DNA of 64,000 nucleotides from Pythium myriotylum (GCA_023091665.1 JALJCQ010000013.1:558001-622000), one strand, 5' to 3'. Counted from the first letter of the stretch, positions 30,229 to 40,550 are shown. The notes: generated by a model from the letters alone, not told the origin. A program made the numbers and translations.

Positions 30229-32265
30229 TCAATGGCTTTCCAAAACATTTGCGTCGAGCCATCGGACAAGACGACCGTGTTTCCCCCGCTTAGCTGCCGC
30301 TCGCACTTGAAACCACTCCACACGGTCCTTGAAGTCATTGAGGAACCACTCGAGGATGCACTGTCGGTACCGCCGAGCGGCGGCACACGCAAGCAGCGAG
30401 AAATCCCACTCCTCTTCGTCAGACTCGAAAAGCCAGCGCAACAGACTCTCTCGGCCACTGTCAGCTGCGGCCTCGGCGATCTCGGTGCGACTACACTCAT
30501 CAGGGTGCCATTCGACGAGATCGCGAACAAGTGGCCCGTCGCCTGCTCGGACTGCGAGCACAGCAAGCGGGAGACCGTTTTCGTACTCTGCACGTGGGAG
30601 GCACACGCCCGTACAGCTGGCCAGCGGTGTTGCATGCTCTCGCATCCACAGTAGCGAGTCCTTCGCGGCAATCGGCCGGTTCAGTGTTCGCTCATAGTCG
30701 TAGAATCGAAATGGCCGTTGAATCAGCCCTTGTCGCACGCACTGGACACAGATGTCGTCGCGGTTCTTGGCGAGCCATTCGAGAATCTCGACGTGACCAG
30801 AGACTGCAGCGCACGCCATCGCCTTCATCGCGTTTCCTTCGAAGCGGTTCGTTGCAAGCCACTTGACGACTTCGAGATGACCGTAATACGCGGCTTCCTC
30901 CAGAGCCTCTTCTGTGCATCCCTCACTTCGGTTGGCGTGTAACCACTGGACAACCTCGAGATGGCCGTTACGAGCTGCTAAGTACATTGCACGGGAAGAA
31001 CAGAGACCGATGTTATTCTCGTGGAGCCACTGCAACACTGATGTATGGCCATACTCGGCCGCCTTGTCCATGTGGCTCCAATACGGAGGAAGCTCTTCGC
31101 TCGTCTGCGCCAGCAACCACTGTACGACTTGGAGTCTGCCTTCACATACGGCCTCTCGAGCCAGTCGATGCCAGTCCATCTCGCTGCTCGCTCTGTGCAC
31201 TAACTGGTACGTGGCCAAGACGCGCTCATCACTAACCGGCAAGAAGATTGGGTTGGCTTCAAGCTTCAAGCCCGCGAGGGTACTGAGCCACTCTACCAGG
31301 TCAAGGTGGCCGTGGTAGCCGCTCGATCTCAAGTCCTCATACACTGAACCGCGCCAAGACGAGGGGACTGTTTTGATGAAGTCCACGTCCCACTGAAGTA
31401 CGCTCACACCGCCTGGACGGATCGGTGAAAACACGAACTTGTCTCGAAACGAATCGCAGAGATGACTGTTCACTACAACATCCAAGATGGACTCGAGCTG
31501 TGGATCGGTGCTCGCTGATGCCATGGCCTTGACTAAGCCACACTCGTCCACTGACGTACCCCTGTCGATGAGGTACTTAAGGACGGGCTCACGTGTCGGT
31601 GGCCCAGAAGCGATAACGGACGTGAGTCGTTCTTTTGCATCAGTGTCTGTGAGGAGTCCTCGATCGTCAAGCCACTTGATATGACCCATGCTTGTCTGCC
31701 AGCAACTGTTATACCTGGGTTGGAAGCTGCGGTTAGTATCGAGTAGCCAAGGGATCACTCGGTCGGCATCTCGCATATCAGAGTACGGCTGAGCTGCGAG
31801 GACACACAGTCTGCACAGATTCTGGATGCCAGGCGGGCAGCAGCGACGATCACATCGGTTCTCGACCACCCACTGGACCGTCTCTAGCGACCCAAACTCA
31901 AACGCAGTCGCGAGCGATGCCACGTCCAGTGGCTCTGGGTGCAGATCGTGGATGCGCTGGACCATCACGAGGTCATCTCTCTCAATCGCGACGTTGAGCG
32001 CCCGCGCGAGTCGGTATCGGAGGACGCTCGTGGGGAGCTGTGGGTCGTTCTGGAGTCGTTGCGCAACGCGATCAAAGAGACGGGTCGATCCGGAGGCGGC
32101 TGCGCGGTTGAGAGACGTGAGACGAGAGCCATCGAGCAATGCGGTGAGCAAATCTGCGACGTGTGAGATGCCATGGAGCCGCGGCTGGGCGCGCAGGATA
32201 CCGAACTGCACGAGCGCGAGTATTGGTGCAGAAGTAAATGGACCTAGCGACTCGTTGCCTCGCAT
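30229..32265 (-). CDS. Ankyrin-repeat family protein
   Basis: From the ATG at 32265 the protein has 678 residues. It opens with the family module (LVQFGILRAQPRLHGISHVADLL). A run of ankyrin-like repeats follows (GHTSVLQWLHENNIGLC, GHLEVVQWLHANRSEGC, GHLEVVKWLATNRFEGN, GHVEILEWLAKNRDDIC), then a C-terminal helical region. It is divergently paired with the gene at 32490, whose first 450 bp form an inverted near-copy. A perfect 47-bp palindrome sits between the two starts. No intron, signal peptide or membrane segment is seen. The role is presumably protein binding; nothing more specific can be said. Confidence 0.8.
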   Translation of the reverse strand: MRGNESLGPFTSAPILALVQFGILRAQPRLHGISHVADLLTALLDGSRLTSLNRAAASGSTRLFDRVAQRLQNDPQLPTSVLRYRLARALNVAIERDDLVMVQRIHDLHPEPLDVASLATAFEFGSLETVQWVVENRCDRRCCPPGIQNLCRLCVLAAQPYSDMRDADRVIPWLLDTNRSFQPRYNSCWQTSMGHIKWLDDRGLLTDTDAKERLTSVIASGPPTREPVLKYLIDRGTSVDECGLVKAMASASTDPQLESILDVVVNSHLCDSFRDKFVFSPIRPGGVSVLQWDVDFIKTVPSSWRGSVYEDLRSSGYHGHLDLVEWLSTLAGLKLEANPIFLPVSDERVLATYQLVHRASSEMDWHRLAREAVCEGRLQVVQWLLAQTSEELPPYWSHMDKAAEYGHTSVLQWLHENNIGLCSSRAMYLAARNGHLEVVQWLHANRSEGCTEEALEEAAYYGHLEVVKWLATNRFEGNAMKAMACAAVSGHVEILEWLAKNRDDICVQCVRQGLIQRPFRFYDYERTLNRPIAAKDSLLWMREHATPLASCTGVCLPRAEYENGLPLAVLAVRAGDGPLVRDLVEWHPDECSRTEIAEAAADSGRESLLRWLFESDEEEWDFSLLACAAARRYRQCILEWFLNDFKDRVEWFQVRAAAKRGKHGRLVRWLDANVLESH

Positions 32266-32335
32266 GGGGAGTCCAGTTTGCAATTCAGTGAACAGGTCAG
32301 TAGGGATTTTGAACAAATGCAGCTAAGAACCGAGT

Positions 32336-32382
32336 GGTCAGCATCTTGGGTTCACAATAATTGTGAACCCAAGATGCTGACC
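32336..32382. repeat. 47-bp perfect palindrome between divergent ankyrin genes
   Basis: Bases 32336-32358 are the exact reverse complement of 32360-32382, with one A at 32359. It lies 71 bp from one ATG and 108 bp from the other, inside what must be a shared promoter region. The geometry (23-bp arms, 1-nt centre) equals that at 53-99. Confidence 0.9.
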
Positions 32383-32489
32383 CTGAGGTTGGTGAGTGAT
32401 GGTTCCCATGCTTGACCCGAAGCTTCACGCGAGGCATTCACTGTTGGTCAGGGCTTGGACACAACGCACAAACCGATCCATTCGCTCCC

Positions 32490-34574
32490 ATGCCAGGCAA
32501 CGAGTCGCCGGGTCCATTTACTTCTGCACCAATACTCGCGCTCGTGCAGTTTGGTATCTTGCGCGCCCAGCCGCGGCTCCGTGGCATCTCACACGTCGCA
32601 GATTTGCTCACCGCATTGCTCGATGGCTCTCGTCTCACGTCTCTCGACCGCGCAGCCGCCTCCGGATCGACTCGTCTCTTCGACCGCGTTGCGCAACGAC
32701 TCCAGAACGACCCACAGCTCCCCACGAGCGTCCTCCGATACCGACTCGCGCGGGCGCTCAACGTCGCGATTGAGAGAGATGACCTCGTGATGGTCCAGCG
32801 CATCCACGATCTGCACCCAGAGCCACTGGACGTGGCATCGCTCGCGACTGCGTTTGAGTTTGGGTCGCTAGAGACGGTCCAGTGGGTGGTCGAGAACCGA
32901 TGTGATCGTCGCTGCTGCCCGCCTGGCATCCAGAATCTGTGCCGGACCTGTTTGGTGTGTGCCGTGAACGTGTCTGACGGTAGGATTGTCAGCTTCACGA
33001 TGCGCGATGCTATGCGCGTGATCCCATGGCTCTTTGAAGGCGGCAGTTCTCCATATTTGGGTCATATATCCGTCATCGCACGACCTCTCCGCGTTCTCTT
33101 CCGAAGGAACTTGGATCTCCTCAAATGGGCTATGGAGTTAGACTTCTTGACTCCTGCGAGAGCCGAAGCTCTCATTATCGACATGATTGCGTATGGACCA
33201 GCTGAAAGCGCTTCGATTCTCAAGTTTGTCTTGGACAAAGGTTTCACTGTCGGTCGACCCGATTTTGTTTGGCAGATAACGAGGACAAGCTTCAACCCGA
33301 CGTTGGAGCCAATAATCGATGTCGTCGTGGAGAGCCATCTGTGTGATTCATTTCGAGACAAGTTCGTGTATGCTTCACTTCGTCCAGGCGGTTCGAAAGT
33401 TCTACAGTGGGATATCGAATTCATGAAGAAAGTTGAGACAAGCTCCGAGTTCACTGTATTTGACGATTTTGCGAGAATGGCGTTCAATTTCGGTCACGTC
33501 GATGCAGTGGAGTGGTTCAGTCGACATTGCAATCCGAAGATCGCGTGCATGCCACTTCTCGGTGAAGCACCTGAGCAGGAAGTGATCAAGATCTACGAAC
33601 GTTTGCACTCGAATAACAGTGCCCATTTCGTCCACTGGTCGCTCATGAATGTGGCTGCAAGTCGAGGACAGCTGAAGGTAGTGCAGTGGCTAGCAAACCA
33701 CACAAGCGACCACATCTTGGATGACTATATGGACTCAGCAGCCGAGGGAGGTCACTTGTTCGTGCTCCAGTGGCTCCACGAGAATGAGATTGGCGTCTGC
33801 ACAACGAGAGCGATGGATAAGGCTGCTCAGAACGGTCATCTCGACGTCATTCAATGGCTTCACGCCAACCGCCGCGAAGGTTGCACGGCGTTCGCGATGG
33901 CGGAAGCAGCGGAGAAGGGCCACTTGCATGTTGTACGCTGGCTCGCTGCTAATCGCACGGAGAATAACCCGACAATGGCGTTGGCTTGGGCTGCTTCAAA
34001 CGGCCATCTCGATATCCTTGAGTGTATTATCCAAAGTTGCGACAACGTGTGCGTCGCGTGCGCAATTCGATTTGTTCTCCGAGGCGGACTCACTCGTTAC
34101 ACCGCAGTACGGGACTCGGTGTCGTGGATGCGGGAGAACCGCACGAGACGATCGCGGGAATGCCAAGGCCACTGCGTGAACGAAGACGACCCTGGTAGTG
34201 AGCCAGCTGGATCGCTGGCCTCTGTGGCCGTGAACCTGTGCGACTGGCCGCTGCTTCAAGATCTCATCGAATGGCATCCAGAAGAGACCAACTTTGGAGA
34301 AGTGCTCCAAGCGGCTGCTGAGAACAGTCGTGTCTCTCTGCTAAAGCGACTTCTAAGAACGTACAGGACTCAGAAGGAGTGGAATCCCCAACTCATCACA
34401 GAGCGCGCTGTCGCGACAGGTTCGGTAGCTCTCGCTCAATGGTTTCTCAGCGAATACGCCGAACAAGTGGACTGGGCACGTGTGAGAACAGTCGCGATAA
34501 GCCGCGGTGTTCGAAAGCTCGTCAGATGGATTGACTCAACCGCACGAGATCACACTCTTCAGCCTCTTCGTTAG
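32490..34574 (+). CDS. Ankyrin-repeat family protein (divergent partner)
   Basis: From the ATG at 32490 the protein has 694 residues. The N-terminal module (MPGNESPGPFTSAPILALVQ onward) is almost identical over 150 residues to that of the gene at 30229-32265. After LCRTC the two proteins differ strongly. Ankyrin-like repeats (GHLFVLQWLHENEIGVC, GHLDVIQWLHANRREGC, GHLHVVRWLAANRTENN) lie in the second half. The gene appears intact. It may share a bidirectional promoter with its partner. Confidence 0.8.
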   Translation: MPGNESPGPFTSAPILALVQFGILRAQPRLRGISHVADLLTALLDGSRLTSLDRAAASGSTRLFDRVAQRLQNDPQLPTSVLRYRLARALNVAIERDDLVMVQRIHDLHPEPLDVASLATAFEFGSLETVQWVVENRCDRRCCPPGIQNLCRTCLVCAVNVSDGRIVSFTMRDAMRVIPWLFEGGSSPYLGHISVIARPLRVLFRRNLDLLKWAMELDFLTPARAEALIIDMIAYGPAESASILKFVLDKGFTVGRPDFVWQITRTSFNPTLEPIIDVVVESHLCDSFRDKFVYASLRPGGSKVLQWDIEFMKKVETSSEFTVFDDFARMAFNFGHVDAVEWFSRHCNPKIACMPLLGEAPEQEVIKIYERLHSNNSAHFVHWSLMNVAASRGQLKVVQWLANHTSDHILDDYMDSAAEGGHLFVLQWLHENEIGVCTTRAMDKAAQNGHLDVIQWLHANRREGCTAFAMAEAAEKGHLHVVRWLAANRTENNPTMALAWAASNGHLDILECIIQSCDNVCVACAIRFVLRGGLTRYTAVRDSVSWMRENRTRRSRECQGHCVNEDDPGSEPAGSLASVAVNLCDWPLLQDLIEWHPEETNFGEVLQAAAENSRVSLLKRLLRTYRTQKEWNPQLITERAVATGSVALAQWFLSEYAEQVDWARVRTVAISRGVRKLVRWIDSTARDHTLQPLR

Positions 34575-34639
34575 AAGATCGTATGCGAAAGGACGTGTAT
34601 CTTGGATACTTTGGTTTTGACGACACTTCTTATGCAATA

Positions 34640-35535
34640 ATGACTCATTGGAGACCTCGCTGCGAATTGAAATACACATGAGCTTGGCGCCAATATCTTG
34701 ACGAAGCCAGTGCACCAAGTCCACGCGGCCGTGGCGGCCGGCACAGGACGTCAAGTCGTGGTAAATGGCGAGCTTGGGAGCTGTCTTCATTGTCGTCTTG
34801 AGATCAGCATCCCACTTGAGAGACTTTGCCCCGCGAGGTCGGATTGACGCATACTCTTAACCTGTCTCGGAATGAATGACAAATATGGCTCTCCACGGCA
34901 ACACCGCGCACCGGCACCTTCTTCGGGCACACACTTGCGTTCATGAGAAGGAAGTTACGTCCACGGAGTAGCCTCGACCCAGAAGGCACTTGAGAACATC
35001 CACGTGCTCGACTGAACCGTCGTTGAGAATGCGTAGAATGAGATCCTGCGCAGCTGACACCATTAGCAGTTGTTCTTCATCGACCCACTGCTGCAGACGA
35101 AGCCTCGATCGCAAGAGAGGAAGAAATCTTGGTCCCATGATGTCTCAACCGGTCGATCCGCACTGAACAACCACGAAAACCACACATTCAGCGTCGCGCA
35201 TGCCTCGCTCGGGAGTATTCACCGCGCCAAAATGGCACACGCGACAGACCAGCAAGCTTGCAACGAACTTTGTGGCGGCTGTCTCTTCAGACAGCCACGG
35301 CGGTCGCGGCGGTTTACGACGATCCTCTGAACCAACTCGAGCGATGTGAACGCCAAGATCGAGCGGATCAGGATGCAAACATCCCGAGGTCGTCTCTCTC
35401 AATGGGCACGTGCGAGTCGGTGGCGATGGAGACTGCGAGAAAGTCTCGACGCCGCTGGTGCTTCCATTCGAGAGCCGCCGTGAACAAATCTGCGACGTGT
35501 GCGAATCGCACGTCCACCACAAAGCTCAGTGTCGG
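34640..35535 (-). pseudogene. Decayed ankyrin-family gene
   Basis: Scattered minus-strand frames match the family in order. RFAHVADLFTAALEW corresponds to the N-terminal module near 35470-35515, and RDAEC to the MRDAD motif near 35180-35200. ILNDGSVEHVDVLKCLLGRGY lies near 34965-35035, VESHICHSFRDRL near 34865-34905, and AGRHGRVDLVHWLRQ near 34700-34745. Multiple frameshifts and stops separate them and the ankyrin repeats themselves are missing. It is a truncated, old copy. Confidence 0.6.
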
Positions 35536-35568
35536 TTTTAGGAAGGAACTGAACTCATACACGAAGAC

Positions 35569-35570
<2 letters not shown>

Positions 35571-35638
<68 letters not shown>
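35571..35638 (+). repeat. (CT)34 microsatellite
   Basis: Sixty-eight uninterrupted bases of CT. It falls at the upstream edge of the decayed ankyrin copy. Confidence 0.95.
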
Positions 35639-35639
<1 letters not shown>

Positions 35640-35641
<2 letters not shown>

Positions 35642-36308
35642 CATCCTCGCATGACCCATGGGAGATCTTCGCCACACATCGTCTTCTTCACATCTCTGTC
35701 AAAAATCCTACGCATTTTCGACGATTCCGACCGCCTTGAACATCGTCCGAGGCTGCCTGCCTGCCGTCACATCCGAGTCTGTCCATTTTTCGAACGATGC
35801 AATCTCGAGAGCGCGAGTCGAGCCCCATGCGTCATCCATTCTGCAAACGAGCCCCCACGCGTCCTTCATGCTCACGGCGCGGAGAAGGCCGCGCCGCCCG
35901 GTCGCTTCTGTCGCAGAGAAAGTGGCACGCGCACGGAGGAGGCGGCGGAGGCGGGATGGAGCCATTTGCTTTCAAAAGGTCGGTTTGTCCATCCGACCTT
36001 CGGGCGGTCCGCCTCCCCTACCCCTACTCTCGCCACGCACTCCACCACCCCGAGCCCGTCCGCTGGGTGGGCCCTGTCGCTTTCCTCTGTTTGACTCGCG
36101 TGGATCGCGCGCGCCCATTGGCTCGTCGCGGGCCGCCCTAGTCCTTGCCCGTGTTCTGGGTTCCGCACCTCGCTTTTGAGGTTTTATTCCCCGACCGCTC
36201 GTCTGATCCCCCTTCTTCCCGTGTGGCGATGACGTTGATGCCAACCAGCCATTTGGCTCGCCCGTCACCTTCTTCCTCCTGCCTCCTTCGTCGCTCTCGT
36301 CGGGCGCC
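35640..36308. other. Intergenic region upstream of S-adenosylmethionine synthetase
   Basis: GC-rich and pyrimidine-rich DNA with several overlapping short frames in all directions; none resembles a known protein. It presumably carries upstream promoter sequence. Confidence 0.4.
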
Positions 36309-36327
36309 GCTCACTTTGGAATTTGCC
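36309..36327 (+). promoter_or_regulatory. Oomycete Inr+FPR core promoter
   Basis: GCTCACTTTGGAATTTGCC matches the oomycete initiator/flanking promoter consensus GCTCATTYYNCAWTTTNYY at 17 of 19 positions. It lies 37 bp before the S-adenosylmethionine synthetase ATG and is followed by a pyrimidine-rich leader. It supports both the start codon and the taxonomic assignment. Confidence 0.75.
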
Positions 36328-36364
36328 TCCTTCTTCCAGTCTCTTCTCTTCCCTCTCCACGGCC

Positions 36365-37549
36365 ATGACGCAGACCGACGCCCCCGCCTCGCGCACGTTC
36401 CTCTTCACCTCCGAGTCGGTGAACGAAGGCCACCCGGACAAGCTCTGCGACCAGATCTCGGACGCCGTGCTCGACGCCTGCGTGGCCGAGGACCCGAACT
36501 CGCGCGTGGCCTGCGAGACCTGCGCCAAGACCGGCATGGTCATGATCTTTGGCGAGATCACGACCAAGGCCAACGTCAACTACGAAAAGGTCATCCGCGA
36601 CACCATCAAGCAGATCGGCTACGACGACCCGGCCAAGGGCCTCGACTACAAGACGGTCAACGTGATCGTCGCGATCGAGCAGCAGTCGCCCGATATCGCG
36701 CAGTCGGTCGACTCGGTCACCGAGGAGGATGTCGGTGCTGGTGACCAGGGTATCATGTTCGGCTACGCCACGGACGAGACCCCCGAGTACATGCCGCTCT
36801 CGCACGTGCTCTCGACGCAGCTCGGCTACCGCCTCACGGAGGTGCGCAAGAACGGCACGCTCGACTGGGTGCGCCCGGACGGCAAGACCCAGGTCACGGT
36901 CGAGTACAAGGAGGAGAACGGCCGCATGATCCCGCAGCGCGTGCACACGGTGGTCATCTCGACCCAGCACTCGGAGGAAGTCACGAACGAGCAGATCGCC
37001 GCCGACCTCATGAAGCACGTCATCCAGCACGTCATCCCGGAGAAGTACCTTGACGACCAGACGGTCTACCACCTCAACCCGTCGGGACGCTTCGTCATTG
37101 GTGGCCCGCACGGTGATGCTGGTCTTACGGGCCGTAAGATCATCATTGACACGTACGGCGGCTGGGGTGCCCACGGTGGCGGTGCCTTCTCGGGCAAGGA
37201 CACGACCAAGGTCGACCGCTCGGCTGCCTACGCCGCTCGTTGGGTCGCCAAGACCCTCGTGGCCAAGGGCCTCGCGCACCGTGTGATCGTGCAGCTCTCG
37301 TACGCCATCGGTGTGCCATACCCGCTCTCGATCTTCGTCGACTCGTACGGCACGGTCAAGCAGGGCCTCACGGACGCCGACCTCGTCGAGATCGTCAAGA
37401 AGAACTTCGACCTGCGCCCGGGTGTCATCCAGCGCGACCTCAAGCTCAAGCGCCCGGTCATGCAGAAGACCGCCGCCTACGGCCACTTTGGCCGTGACGA
37501 CGAGGACTTCACGTGGGAGGCTGTCAAGGATATCACGTACACGGCCTAA
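36365..37549 (+). CDS. S-adenosylmethionine synthetase (methionine adenosyltransferase)
   Basis: The protein has 394 residues, the normal length for the family, in one exon. It makes S-adenosylmethionine from methionine and ATP in the cytosol. Hallmarks are visible: [17 protein letters not shown] with the ATP-binding GHPDK near the N-terminus, [16 protein letters not shown], the phosphate-binding [16 protein letters not shown], and the conserved C-terminal GHFGR. The ATG at 36365 was chosen because it lies directly behind a core promoter and gives the family N-terminus; the frame upstream of it has no other ATG. Codon use is strongly biased to C/G endings, as for a highly expressed gene. Confidence 0.97.
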   Translation: MTQTDAPASRTFLFTSESVNEGHPDKLCDQISDAVLDACVAEDPNSRVACETCAKTGMVMIFGEITTKANVNYEKVIRDTIKQIGYDDPAKGLDYKTVNVIVAIEQQSPDIAQSVDSVTEEDVGAGDQGIMFGYATDETPEYMPLSHVLSTQLGYRLTEVRKNGTLDWVRPDGKTQVTVEYKEENGRMIPQRVHTVVISTQHSEEVTNEQIAADLMKHVIQHVIPEKYLDDQTVYHLNPSGRFVIGGPHGDAGLTGRKIIIDTYGGWGAHGGGAFSGKDTTKVDRSAAYAARWVAKTLVAKGLAHRVIVQLSYAIGVPYPLSIFVDSYGTVKQGLTDADLVEIVKKNFDLRPGVIQRDLKLKRPVMQKTAAYGHFGRDDEDFTWEAVKDITYTA

Positions 37550-38383
37550 GCAACCTGTGTCCTTCCCGCACACGCATGGTTCTGCCGTCTACGCCGTATC
37601 CTGCATGTAGCGTGTATTGATCGGCGCCTCCGTGGGTTTCCTAGGCATGCACGGCGAGCGAAACTCTCTCGCTCGTCTGTCCATGCCCCCATGGCTGAGG
37701 GTCTTGCCCATCAAAATGACAACTCTCTCATTGTGTATCATCTCCACTCTCACATTTGCCTCAATAGATCTGCCCACCACGTTTTGGACCCCCCATTTTC
37801 AGACAGCGGCATTGTCTTACCAATTCGTTTTTGTGACACCTCGTTTTAGTGAACTTTTCGTACCCACCTGAGCCTTTCCATCCAGGACAGTCGTCTACAA
37901 CGTGCGGTACTTCAAGCCTCGATACCACGCTCGCGTTTTCACCTGAACTCCCACAGCTTGCCTCACTCAAGAAGAATTGGACTCACGAGAGGCCTTTGAA
38001 GGGATGTAAACGGCCTTGAATAGACGGTACGATTCAGTTTAAAAGCCCAGGTAGTACCCCCACCAAGGACACTTTGTATCGCTTGACGCGGACTAAACCT
38101 TGATCCCTGCACAAGACGAGTCAGCGGACCTTCCATCCATCCATCCTTGTCCTCTTGTCCTCCTCATCGTCCGTATCGGAGCGTACACCACAACGAGAGC
38201 CGAACCCAAAACCACGATCGCCAATCGGGCTCGCGGTCGTCCGGTTCTTAACATGGGTACACGATTAGTCCTTTGCAAGGGTTCGTCGTCTGGTTCCACT
38301 GGTTAACTTTGCGGGGGACCCTGACAAGTAAACCCCCCCTTGGAGCGACCCGCGTAAGTTGCCTCCCACCGGCTCCACGGCAC
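37550..38383. other. Intergenic region, nothing recognised
   Basis: Holds the 3' flank of the synthetase gene and the 5' flank of the ankyrin gene. No coding similarity or structured RNA is recognised. Confidence 0.4.
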
Positions 38384-39877
38384 ATGGCCATGGAGCCCGT
38401 CGCCTCTCTCTCGCGAGCCGCCTTCCAGGCCGCGGCGCGCCAGCACGAGCTCTCGACCGTGCGCGCCTACTTCGCGCAGCCCTCGGTCGTGCGCGAGGTG
38501 CTCGAGATCGAGTCCTATGTCGCCGGGTTGGGCCGGGAAGTCTTCCGCGCCGGAGGGTACACGCGCCTGCCGATCAAGGAGACCTTGCGCCAGCGCGGCG
38601 CGTGGCTCGTGAGCTCCGAGTACTACGCCGACACGGTCTTCCACCGGTTCTTCTCGATGCTCGATGTGCGCGTGCTCGGTTGGTTCTACGGCCGTGAGCC
38701 GAGCGAGCTCGTCGAGATTGCGCGGTTGATCCCCAATACGCTTGGGTTCTTGCTCTACGAGCTGCTCTGTCCGTGCGCGAGCACGGGCAACGAGGAAGCG
38801 CTCGAGATCTTACTGGAGTCGCCTATAATGTGTGAATTTTTCGACGCGAGAGAGCGCCAGTGGCTCTTGAATGTCGCCGCTTGCGTCGCGGTCGTCAGCC
38901 GGTCTCTCAAGACCTTCGACAAGCTCATCGCCCATGGCGCCAACGTCGACGATGCACACTTGATGCTCCATCCGGTGGAACACATGGGCGTCGAGGAGCT
39001 TCGGTGTACGGTCGAGAGTGGCGTCAACGTCGTGGGGAGGCGAGCGGTGCTGTTGGTCGCTGTCGGTGCGAGATCAAGCTCGGCCGAGGAACTGGCTCGC
39101 GAGCTGATCCGAATGGGCGTGGACCTTGATTGCGTCCAGAACACAGCGCTGCATGTCGCGGCCAAAGAGCACAAGCCTGTGATGGTGCGCTTGCTCTTCG
39201 ATGAAGGCTTCGCTGACATTGACGCCCGGGATTCGACGGGTGCGACGCCGTTGATTTGCGCCGTCAAGCACAGCGACTCGTCGAGTACGCCGGCGATGTC
39301 CACATTGGAGGTGCTAGTGGAGCTCGGAGCAGATATCAATGCACAAGACAACGACGGGCGAACAGCGCTGTCGTATGCGTCGATCAACTGCGAGCCGCAG
39401 ATCACGCGCATGCTGCTGGACCACGGAGCTGATCCGAACCTCTGCGACAGCAAGGGACAGAGTCCCATGCATTTCGCCGCAAAATCGCGCACCGACATTG
39501 CGGAGAGGTGTCAGCTCTTGCTCAACCACGGTGCGGACCCGAATGCATGCGCGAACGGTTCCTTCTCCCCGCTCCACGCTCTATGTAGCTCCATCTCGGA
39601 GCCGAGCTCGGTGTTGGCGGCCATCAAGCTGCTGCTTGATCACGGTGCCGACCCGAATTTGACAGAGAAGTCTGGCGAGACTCCGCTGCACGTGTATCTC
39701 AGTCGCGGCTTACCAACGGATGCTGCGATTGTCAGTCTTCTCCAGGGTGCCACCGACTTGGATTTGGCGGACGTAGAAGGCACGACGTGCCGGCAGCTTC
39801 TAGCCTCGCCGGTTGTGAGCGTTCCTCCGCACCCTGCGATGGATGACGGAGAGTTTATGTTTGTGTTTAATGGATGA
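38384..39877 (+). CDS. Canonical ankyrin-repeat protein
   Basis: The ATG at 38384 (or 38390) gives 497 residues in one exon. The first half is helical without clear motifs. From about residue 255 onward there are six or seven canonical 33-residue ankyrin repeats (TALHVAAKEHKPVMVRLLFD, GATPLICAVKH, GADINAQDNDGRTALSYA, GADPNLCDSKGQSPMHFAAK, GADPNACANGSFSPLHAL, GADPNLTEKSGETPLHVYL). These are of the usual eukaryotic type and differ from the GHLEVVQWLH type of the cluster to the left, so the protein is not a member of that family. It presumably mediates protein-protein contact in the cytosol. Confidence 0.85.
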   Translation: MAMEPVASLSRAAFQAAARQHELSTVRAYFAQPSVVREVLEIESYVAGLGREVFRAGGYTRLPIKETLRQRGAWLVSSEYYADTVFHRFFSMLDVRVLGWFYGREPSELVEIARLIPNTLGFLLYELLCPCASTGNEEALEILLESPIMCEFFDARERQWLLNVAACVAVVSRSLKTFDKLIAHGANVDDAHLMLHPVEHMGVEELRCTVESGVNVVGRRAVLLVAVGARSSSAEELARELIRMGVDLDCVQNTALHVAAKEHKPVMVRLLFDEGFADIDARDSTGATPLICAVKHSDSSSTPAMSTLEVLVELGADINAQDNDGRTALSYASINCEPQITRMLLDHGADPNLCDSKGQSPMHFAAKSRTDIAERCQLLLNHGADPNACANGSFSPLHALCSSISEPSSVLAAIKLLLDHGADPNLTEKSGETPLHVYLSRGLPTDAAIVSLLQGATDLDLADVEGTTCRQLLASPVVSVPPHPAMDDGEFMFVFNG

Positions 39878-39995
39878 CCAATAGAGAGCCACTGGCGAAA
39901 ACCAACCGTGGCGCATCCTGACTGTCTCCTTGAAGTTAGTGTATGCGCAGTCACTAGCACGAAATTCAACTCGCGATCCTTTGTCCGAGGATTGG

Positions 39996-40003
39996 TCATT
40001 TCG
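39996..40003 (+). promoter_or_regulatory. Inr-like element before the DinB-family gene
   Basis: TCATTTCG resembles the TCAYTYYN initiator core and lies 22 bp before the ATG at 40026. It is short, so a chance match cannot be excluded. Confidence 0.35.
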
Positions 40004-40025
40004 TCAACCCACTTGCAAGTCCAAC

Positions 40026-40547
40026 ATGGCGAACCTCGTGCGTCAGCAGCTTCTCACGCTCGCGCGCTACAACATTTGGTCCACGACGCGCCTTCTGCGT
40101 GCGTGCGACGCACTCAGCGACGACGAGTACCATCGCGACGTTGGGCTCTTCTTCCGCAGTGTCCATGGCACGCTCAACCACGTGGTCGTCGCCGAGCATG
40201 ACGTCTGGTACCGCCGCATCCATGACCGACACAGTCCGCGCGATGTTGACCTGAGCAACGAGATTGAGAGCGATCGCCAGAAGCTCAAGGAGACCCTCGT
40301 GACCAAGGCCGAGCGCTGGCTACCTCTGCTTGAAGGATTGGATGAGTCGACACTCACGGGGAAGTTCGAGTACAACTCTCTGAGCGGAGCGCCCCATTGC
40401 TTGTCCTTCGCAGAGGTGATGATGCACGTGTTCAACCACGGAACCCACCACCGCGGACAGGTCACAGCGGCACTCACGATGCTGGGACGCGAGACAGTTG
40501 AACTCGACCTCGTTTACATGCTCCAGGAGGAAGCCGAGAAGGCGTGA
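40026..40547 (+). CDS. DinB/DUF664-type four-helix protein
   Basis: The protein has 173 residues from the ATG at 40026. It begins with LARYNIWSTTRLL, the typical first helix with aromatic and asparagine residues. It carries the metal-binding histidine patterns of the DinB superfamily, HGTLNHVVVAEHDVWYRRI (residues about 47-65) and HVFNHGTHHRGQV (about 138-150). Family members are metal-dependent enzymes such as thiol transferases, but many have no known reaction, and I cannot assign one. The gene ends 3 bp before the stop codon of the convergent gene on the other strand. Confidence 0.88.
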   Translation: MANLVRQQLLTLARYNIWSTTRLLRACDALSDDEYHRDVGLFFRSVHGTLNHVVVAEHDVWYRRIHDRHSPRDVDLSNEIESDRQKLKETLVTKAERWLPLLEGLDESTLTGKFEYNSLSGAPHCLSFAEVMMHVFNHGTHHRGQVTAALTMLGRETVELDLVYMLQEEAEKA

Positions 40548-40550
40548 GGT

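Noticed and set aside
30148..30654. 168-codon plus-strand frame at the end of an ankyrin gene
   Set aside because: Lies opposite the C-terminal part of the minus-strand ankyrin protein and has no recognisable motif.
36311..37573. 420-codon minus-strand frame opposite S-adenosylmethionine synthetase
   Set aside because: Shadow frame; composition (Val/Arg/Leu/Asp-rich) reflects the biased codons of the highly conserved plus-strand gene.
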